A stretch of DNA of 9,014 bases from DASYSA01 sp036003885 (GTDB lineage Bacteria; Acidobacteriota; Blastocatellia; UBA7656), in NCBI GenBank assembly GCA_036003885.1, contig DASYSA010000334.1, forward strand, positions 1 to 9,014, given 5' to 3'. Every line of letters starts with the position of its first letter. Positions within the stretch are counted from its first letter, which is position 1. The notes under the pieces were generated by a model, which worked only from the letters and a program-made list of their open reading frames with translations, made no database searches and was not told the origin of the DNA. Shown piece after piece: positions 5,364 through 9,014 of this stretch. Position numbers and translations under genes: made by a program.

Positions 5364-7187
5364 CTACGGGAATTGAGGCTTACTTCCTTTCCACACAACC
5401 GGGTACCGCGCGCAGGGAGTGTTTATCGAGTCCGTGATTCCGCTCGGGTAGCAGTCGGGCTTCGAGTAGATGCCATACGGATCGAAGAAGTACCATTTCT
5501 TGTCGGCTGGATCGCGATGCGCAAAGAAGACGTGAAGGTGCGTGTTGACTCCGCCATTCGGATCACGCCCTCCTCCAGGCCCGGTCTGGCCGGCCCACGC
5601 GAGTACCTGGCCCGCCGATATCTGTTTGCCCAGCAGCGAGGTGTCGATCTTCTCGTTCGCGCCCCAGTTGGCCGATTTCAAGTTGCGCTTGCTCTTGTCT
5701 TGCGTGCAGCCGCTTGCGTTCAAGTACGACTTGTAGGCCACAAGGTTTGCATCCCCAGCCTTGAAGGTGGGAATCGTGACGTTCCACGCCTTATCGCAAT
5801 CCGTATTCGCGCCGTTGCGCAGATGCATGTAGATCGTGCGGTAGGCGTCCTTGACTCCGCCGGCATCATGGCTAACGACCATGGTGTTGCCGGACCACCA
5901 GTCCCACCCGATATGGATGACGGTCCCGCCCGCAGCCGCGACGACCTGGAAGGTATCCTGAGGACTTACACTATAGTCGATAGCGTGATGCCACGTTCCA
6001 TCACCATACCGCCATCCGTTATGAGACCAGGTGCTGCCGGCCTTGTTCTTGAGCGGCAGCATAAGGAACTGATCCTTGATGTCCAGTCCGCCCAGATGGA
6101 TGTAACGATTTCCGCCCTCGATATCGACAGGCCAGCGGTAAGCAACGGCCGTAGTGTTCCCTGCACAGGTGCCGGGCAACCCTTCGCAATGCGTCGATGT
6201 GCCGGTGATCATGTATACGTAGCCGCAATTCGGATCGTCCTTGCAGGCCGGCATCACCACCTGGTTCATGCACTGGTTGCCGCACGGGCTCTCATAGATC
6301 TCGAGATCATTCAGGCGAAGCCCGCCTTTTTCCAACTCGTGCCACTTCGCGACAAAGTTCTCGTACTCCCGGCCGATCCATGCGCCGCGAGCATCGGTGC
6401 CTGGTTCGAAGATGCCTGCATAAAGCCGCTGGCCGCCATCCATGTAAGTCCTGAATATTTTCATTCGGAAGCCATGGTTTTCGAAGTCCTGCCACTTGGC
6501 GAGAAAATCGTCCCAGGGACGCCCGATGTAAGCCGCGGGAGCGTAGTTCCCCGGGCGGAACAATCCGGCATACAACCGCTTGCCACCATCAACGTATGTT
6601 TCGAAATCAAAGATGCGGTAGCCCTGTTTCTCGAGCGCCTGCCACTGCTTAAAGAAGTCGTCCCATGGACGTCCGATGTAAGCGGCCGGCGCATAGGTAT
6701 CGGGTGCGAAGATCCCGGCATACAACCGGGTTCCGCTTTCTGACCAGGTCTCGAAGTCGATCATCCGATACGACTGCTTCTCGAACTGCTGCCAGTGCTT
6801 AAGGAAGTCGTCCCAGGGCTTGCCGACGTAGGCGAGTGGAGCGTACTTTCCAGGCTTAAAGAGACCGGCATACCTGCGCTTGCCGCCGTCCATGTAGGTC
6901 TTGAACTGGAAGATTCTCAGCCCCTGTTTCTCAAGGTCCTGCCACTTCTTCAGAAATGCAGGCCATTCATCTCCGATCCATGCAGCGCGAGGCTCATTGC
7001 TCTGCCGGAAAATGCCGCCGAACACTACCTGTGCGGATGCGGGGGCGGCCAGGATTCCAAGCAGCAACAACACGCCCAGGTGTCGCAACAGAAGACGCGC
7101 GAACTGGAAGCACGGAACAGCCTCTTTGCGCTCAACCCATTTTGTGACAAGACCCGGCAAAATAGTCAGACTTGTTTTGTATTTCAT
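5364..7187 (-). CDS. Secreted M23-like metallopeptidase with five 50-residue tandem repeats
   Basis: ATG 7187 is chosen because AGAGGT lies about 5 nt upstream; an ATG-like start 24 bases earlier (7211) lacks this. The 607-aa protein has a signal peptide with an unusually long N-region, a hydrophobic core at about 38-48 and a likely cut after A-S-A (52). Residues 57-306 are five repeats of exactly 50 residues, resembling the bacterial tandem repeat also seen in polyglycine hydrolase-like proteins. A Cys-rich linker (302-341) leads to an M23/LytM-like peptidase domain: H400-x3-D404 and H550-L-H552 supply the zinc and catalytic residues, and Y-M-H-L at 453-456 carries a further conserved His. 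Family members cut Gly-rich or peptidoglycan cross-bridges outside the cytoplasm. Ten Cys in the mature part suggest disulfides. It follows a decayed toxin-antitoxin module. Confidence 0.8.
   Translation of the reverse strand: MKYKTSLTILPGLVTKWVERKEAVPCFQFARLLLRHLGVLLLLGILAAPASAQVVFGGIFRQSNEPRAAWIGDEWPAFLKKWQDLEKQGLRIFQFKTYMDGGKRRYAGLFKPGKYAPLAYVGKPWDDFLKHWQQFEKQSYRMIDFETWSESGTRLYAGIFAPDTYAPAAYIGRPWDDFFKQWQALEKQGYRIFDFETYVDGGKRLYAGLFRPGNYAPAAYIGRPWDDFLAKWQDFENHGFRMKIFRTYMDGGQRLYAGIFEPGTDARGAWIGREYENFVAKWHELEKGGLRLNDLEIYESPCGNQCMNQVVMPACKDDPNCGYVYMITGTSTHCEGLPGTCAGNTTAVAYRWPVDIEGGNRYIHLGGLDIKDQFLMLPLKNKAGSTWSHNGWRYGDGTWHHAIDYSVSPQDTFQVVAAAGGTVIHIGWDWWSGNTMVVSHDAGGVKDAYRTIYMHLRNGANTDCDKAWNVTIPTFKAGDANLVAYKSYLNASGCTQDKSKRNLKSANWGANEKIDTSLLGKQISAGQVLAWAGQTGPGGGRDPNGGVNTHLHVFFAHRDPADKKWYFFDPYGIYSKPDCYPSGITDSINTPCARYPVVWKGSKPQFP
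6270..7019 (-). repeat. Five in-frame 150-bp repeats within the M23 gene
   Basis: Units at 6870-7019, 6720-6869, 6570-6719, 6420-6569 and 6270-6419 each encode exactly 50 residues with no indel. The consensus starts (A/G)-G-(I/L)-F, then x-A-(Y/W)-I-G, W-x-x-F, x-W-x-x-x-E, G-x-R and T-Y-x-D-G-G-x-R-x-Y. The three inner units share A-Y-(I/V)-G-(R/K)-P-W-D-D-F. The first and last units share A-W-I-G and G-L-R instead, as expected for capping repeats. Their DNA has diverged widely, so the duplication is old. Confidence 0.85.
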
Positions 7188-7231
7188 GAAAGACCTCTTC
7201 TGTGGAAACATGCGATCGCAGTGAGTCGGCT

Positions 7232-7252
7232 GAGATTCACGAGTGAAATCTC
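7232..7252. promoter_or_regulatory. Near-perfect 21-bp dyad upstream of the M23 gene
   Basis: GAGATTCAC (7232-7240) pairs with GTGAAATCTC (7243-7252) with one bulged base and a 2-nt centre. It sits 45-65 nt before ATG 7187, where it could be an operator or a leader hairpin for the peptidase gene. It also overlaps the toxin remnant, so it may be chance sequence kept in a dead gene. Confidence 0.35.
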
Positions 7253-7293
7253 GCCAGAGTCTTGAGAGCCCGATCGGCCCAGACCACTTTGAT
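7237..7293 (-). pseudogene. Truncated ParE/RelE-type toxin remnant
   Basis: Immediately after the antitoxin-like stop (TAA 7296-7294) the next frame reads I-K-V-V-W-A-D-R-A-L-K-T-L-A-R-F-H-S and then TGA at 7239-7237. This matches the start of ParE/RelE toxins, which open with a beta strand (K-V-V-W) and a helix carrying A-L-x-x-L. The first codon is ATC where an ATG directly after the antitoxin stop would be expected, so the start codon may also be lost. Past the stop the frame resumes with I-S-A-D-S-L-R-S, like the family's second helix, then all similarity ends before the M23 gene. About 70 C-terminal residues are missing, including the expected catalytic or target-binding region. It is non-functional as a toxin. 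Confidence 0.55.
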
Positions 7294-7481
7294 TTAGTGG
7301 ATGCCTAGCTTTTCACGAATCTGATCACTCGTCCAGGTGCGTCCCGCCTCAAGGTTCGCGATTCCTTCTTCGATCATCTGACGCTCAAACACCCGTTGAG
7401 CGAGGTCCTTCCAGCTCGCGTCGTCCGGCAGCGCTTCGATTAGCTTCTAGCCTCTTCCTTTAATTGGATACCGTCTCGCAT
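7294..7481 (-). pseudogene. Frameshifted antitoxin of a type II toxin-antitoxin (addiction) module
   Basis: ATG 7481 has GAAGGG about 7 nt upstream. Its frame reads M-R-D-G-I-Q-L-K-E-E-A-R, then hits TAA at 7442. Adding one base near 7446 rejoins the downstream frame K-L-I-E-A-L-P-D-D-A-S-W-K-D-L, then V-F-E-R-Q-M-I-E-E-G-I-A-N-L-E-A-G-R-T, ending in E-K-L-G-I-H at TAA 7294. The joined 62-residue product matches small addiction-module antitoxins, which share the P-D-D-A-S-W, R-Q-x-I-E-x-G and E-x-G-R-T signatures and normally sit directly before a ParE/RelE toxin. A single-base deletion in GCTAGAAGC is the simplest cause. Translational frameshifting or a sequencing error cannot be excluded. 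With the toxin also broken, natural decay is favoured. Confidence 0.6.
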
Positions 7482-7694
7482 TTTCAGACCCTTCGAAGCG
7501 GCACTGTATCTCGACTGCGAGTTTCTCACCCGAAGCTACGCATTTGTGTGTGGCCGCTAGAAATCCGATGAACGGGTTAGCTGTCTTCTCGGGCTGCGTA
7601 CTGTTGTTGAACCAAGCACAGTGCTCAGGACGCTCTAGCACTGCCAGGAGATCATCTGTTGGCTCTACAAAAGCCGAGCTGGTCTACGCTACGC

Positions 7695-8744
7695 TTACGT
7701 GACGGCGTAGTGCAGGTGTCCTCTCAAAACCGGGTCCTTCTTCAACTGCTTGTTAAGCCTTATATGGTCGGTATGTCCTTCATCTATCAATTCTCCGAGA
7801 TGGATAAAGAAACCTGCGATGTCTCTCGTCGGGTTGCCAAGGTCGATATCGATGTCCGCATAACAGCCCCTGCCAGGTCTATCGTTCGGTGGAGGAAACA
7901 CTACGATCTGGACGCTGGGTTGCGTGTCCTGGCGGAAGCTCTTCATCGTTTCTCTGTATCGCTCCGTTGCGTCCTGATCCTCGAGAGGGACACGACGCAG
8001 AAGCTTTTGGTGAACCGGATCGAGCGGGCCGTGGTCGAGAGTGAACTGGCGCGAATTCTGGTCGAGTTCCTGGAGGCGGTTGAATAGCTGCGGATCAACT
8101 TTGGCGTAGATCCGACTCACATCCACGAGGAAGATCTCCTGCAGAAAACTGATGAGAGGTGTATCCGGTGCTGGAGAAATACACAGCTTCCCCAGTATGT
8201 TCAGCAAACACGCCTTCCGTTCAGCTCGCGGGGCCTCATCCCTGAGCCATTCAATGATCCTCTTGCCATCAATTAGCGAGCTGCCATTCACCAGGTCGTT
8301 GATCGGCTGATCGCTCCGTATGCTGTCGGTGAGCTCGATGCCGCGGCGCGCGGGACGCACGTTGATCTCGATCTCGACCGGCGGATCGCCTTCATTCAAC
8401 TGAATACGGCCGTCGCCGTTTTGAATATCCAAGTCGGCAATCCTGAGTCTGTAATCATAGGACCCCGTAGGTATGCGATTGGGATTGATCGTCGTGATGC
8501 TGAGGGCGCCATTCTCCACATCTACACGAAAGCGATGGTCTCCGTTAGCTGTCTGCTTACGCAGCTTGTTTAATCCATCCTTGAAAGCGCCCACTCCTTC
8601 AAAATCGAACCGCAGTCCACGGGGCCAGGCGCTCTTCTCTCCATTCAGCACAACCCCACCCTTGTCGAGCTCAACCGACACCAGTTCATCGATGGGCAGC
8701 GGCTGGCCGTCTTGCATGAAGGTGAATACAAGCTTCTCGTTCAT
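7695..8744 (-). CDS. Conserved-looking hypothetical protein, 349 aa, cytoplasmic
   Basis: I do not recognise this 349-aa protein. ATG 8744 is preferred over an upstream ATG (8804) because GAGGAGGAG lies about 4 nt before it and the upstream start falls inside the promoter. There is no signal peptide or membrane span. Residues 1-140 look beta-rich (L-V-F-T-F-M, F-R-V-D-V-E-N-G-A-L-S-I, Y-D-Y-R-L-R-I-A-D-L-D-I, V-E-I-E-I-N-V). Residues 155-280 are helical with two Cys (169, 178). The C-terminal part carries a striking V-V-F-P-P-P at 281-286, R-P-G-R-G-C-Y-A-D-I-D-I-D-L-G-N at 289-304 and G-H-T-D-H at 323-327. The Asp and His clusters could bind metal, but no known signature is matched. It has its own promoter and is transcribed away from the esterase fragment. 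Confidence 0.75.
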   Translation of the reverse strand: MNEKLVFTFMQDGQPLPIDELVSVELDKGGVVLNGEKSAWPRGLRFDFEGVGAFKDGLNKLRKQTANGDHRFRVDVENGALSITTINPNRIPTGSYDYRLRIADLDIQNGDGRIQLNEGDPPVEIEINVRPARRGIELTDSIRSDQPINDLVNGSSLIDGKRIIEWLRDEAPRAERKACLLNILGKLCISPAPDTPLISFLQEIFLVDVSRIYAKVDPQLFNRLQELDQNSRQFTLDHGPLDPVHQKLLRRVPLEDQDATERYRETMKSFRQDTQPSVQIVVFPPPNDRPGRGCYADIDIDLGNPTRDIAGFFIHLGELIDEGHTDHIRLNKQLKKDPVLRGHLHYAVT

Positions 8745-8762
8745 TGTCTCCTCCTCGAGAGA

Positions 8763-8804
8763 TACAATTTCGATAGATTGTAAAATAAACCAGATGATTC
8801 GCAA
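8763..8804 (-). promoter_or_regulatory. Sigma-70-type promoter with overlapping inverted repeat
   Basis: On the - strand TTGCGA (8804-8799) and TACAAT (8782-8777) are spaced 16 bp apart. The -10 hexamer is also one arm of TACAAT-8-ATTGTA (plus 8763-8782), an inverted repeat covering the expected start site. Transcription would begin about 25-30 nt before ATG 8744, leaving room for the GAGGAGGAG ribosome binding site. The dyad position fits a repressor operator. Confidence 0.5.
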
Positions 8805-8811
8805 ACGAGCG

Positions 8812-8847
8812 CCTGACGATCAGGTGGACCGACCGGCAAGACTTGCC
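8812..8847. repeat. Two short palindromes between the esterase and the 349-aa gene
   Basis: CCTGA-CGA-TCAGG (8812-8824) and GGCAAG-A-CTTGCC (8835-8847) are perfect short dyads 10 bp apart, just beyond the esterase stop at 8856. They could form hairpins at the end of the esterase transcript, though no U-run follows on the - strand. Confidence 0.35.
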
Positions 8848-8855
8848 AGCGACGC

Positions 8856-9014
8856 TTAATTCTTCCTGATGGCCGGTTGGCGGAATGCTCGCTCCACCAT
8901 GTCGTTCGGGTCCGTGGACACCGGTCCATCGCGCCACAACCATCGCATCATTTCCGGAACAATCGCCCCGCCGAACTTTTGCCCGTGCAGATTCATACCC
9001 CACGAGTAGTTCAC
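8856..9014 (-). CDS. C-terminal end of a probable alpha/beta-hydrolase esterase (partial)
   Basis: The frame is open from the window edge (9014) for 52 residues to TAA 8858-8856; the start lies outside the window. It contains Y-S-W-G-M-N-L-H-G-Q-K-F-G-G-A and then P-E-M-M-R-W-L-W-R-D at residues 20-29. This is the usual C-terminal end of esterase D/enterochelin-esterase-like hydrolases, where the His in N-L-H-G would be the catalytic His and the M-R-W-L-W-R-D helix closes the fold. Signal peptide, nucleophile Ser and substrate cannot be judged from this fragment. It lies 111 bp upstream of the 349-aa gene on the same strand, but that gene has its own promoter, so they need not be one operon. 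Confidence 0.6.
   Translation of the reverse strand: MNYSWGMNLHGQKFGGAIVPEMMRWLWRDGPVSTDPNDMVERAFRQPAIRKN

Noticed and set aside
5343..6743. A 466-codon open frame on the + strand opposite the M23 gene
   Set aside because: It is antisense to a gene with a signal peptide, exact 50-residue repeats and intact catalytic motifs. The frame is kept open by the repeated codon pattern, and it has no ribosome binding site or recognisable domains.
7447..7641. A 64-codon - strand frame starting at GTG upstream of the antitoxin
   Set aside because: No good ribosome binding site, no recognisable features, and its end overlaps the start of the antitoxin-like frame. It may be degenerate sequence of the former toxin-antitoxin region, but there is nothing positive to support it as a gene.

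Overview
The window is bacterial chromosomal DNA of moderate G+C content, with no rRNA, tRNA, CRISPR array or intact mobile element. The likely host is a soil bacterium of the Acidobacteriota type. That is an inference from three things: a secreted M23-like peptidase carrying 50-residue tandem repeats, heptamer (GATCTAG-type) repeats between genes, and palindromic 'GCAGGC..GCCTGC' intergenic elements. No phylogenetic marker gene is present to confirm it.

Layout. Bases 1-480 are gene-free and repeat-rich: two 22-bp direct repeats resembling an insertion-sequence end, then two heptamer arrays in opposite orientation around hairpins. Bases 494-1536 (+ strand) carry three small, charged, helical proteins of unknown function; the first two look like paralogs. 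Bases 1587-2031 (- strand) hold an unknown 138-aa protein with its own rho-independent terminator, preceded by a 361-bp spacer with dyads. Bases 2393-2730 may hold a small frameshifted ORF. Bases 2735-4860 (- strand) are a translationally coupled pair: a membrane-anchored GT21/HpnI-like glycosyltransferase followed by an endonuclease/exonuclease/phosphatase-fold hydrolase. Bases 4861-5363 are a gene-free spacer with several palindromic elements. Bases 5364-7187 (- strand) encode a 607-aa secreted protein with five exact 50-residue repeats and a complete M23 zinc-site signature. Bases 7237-7481 hold a decayed type II toxin-antitoxin module. Bases 7695-8744 (- strand) encode an unrecognised 349-aa cytoplasmic protein with a good promoter and a candidate operator. 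Bases 8856-9014 are the C-terminal end of a probable alpha/beta-hydrolase esterase running off the window edge.

How the parts relate. The glycosyltransferase and the EEP hydrolase share one mRNA and probably act on the same membrane lipid or glycolipid process. The M23 protein acts outside the cytoplasm, probably on peptidoglycan or a related cross-linked substrate, with the repeats as a binding or spacing module. The remaining genes show no obvious shared pathway. The most informative finds are the eroded toxin-antitoxin pair (one missing base in the antitoxin, an early stop and truncation in the toxin) and the exact 50-residue periodicity of the M23 protein. No complete new defence or mobile system is evident.
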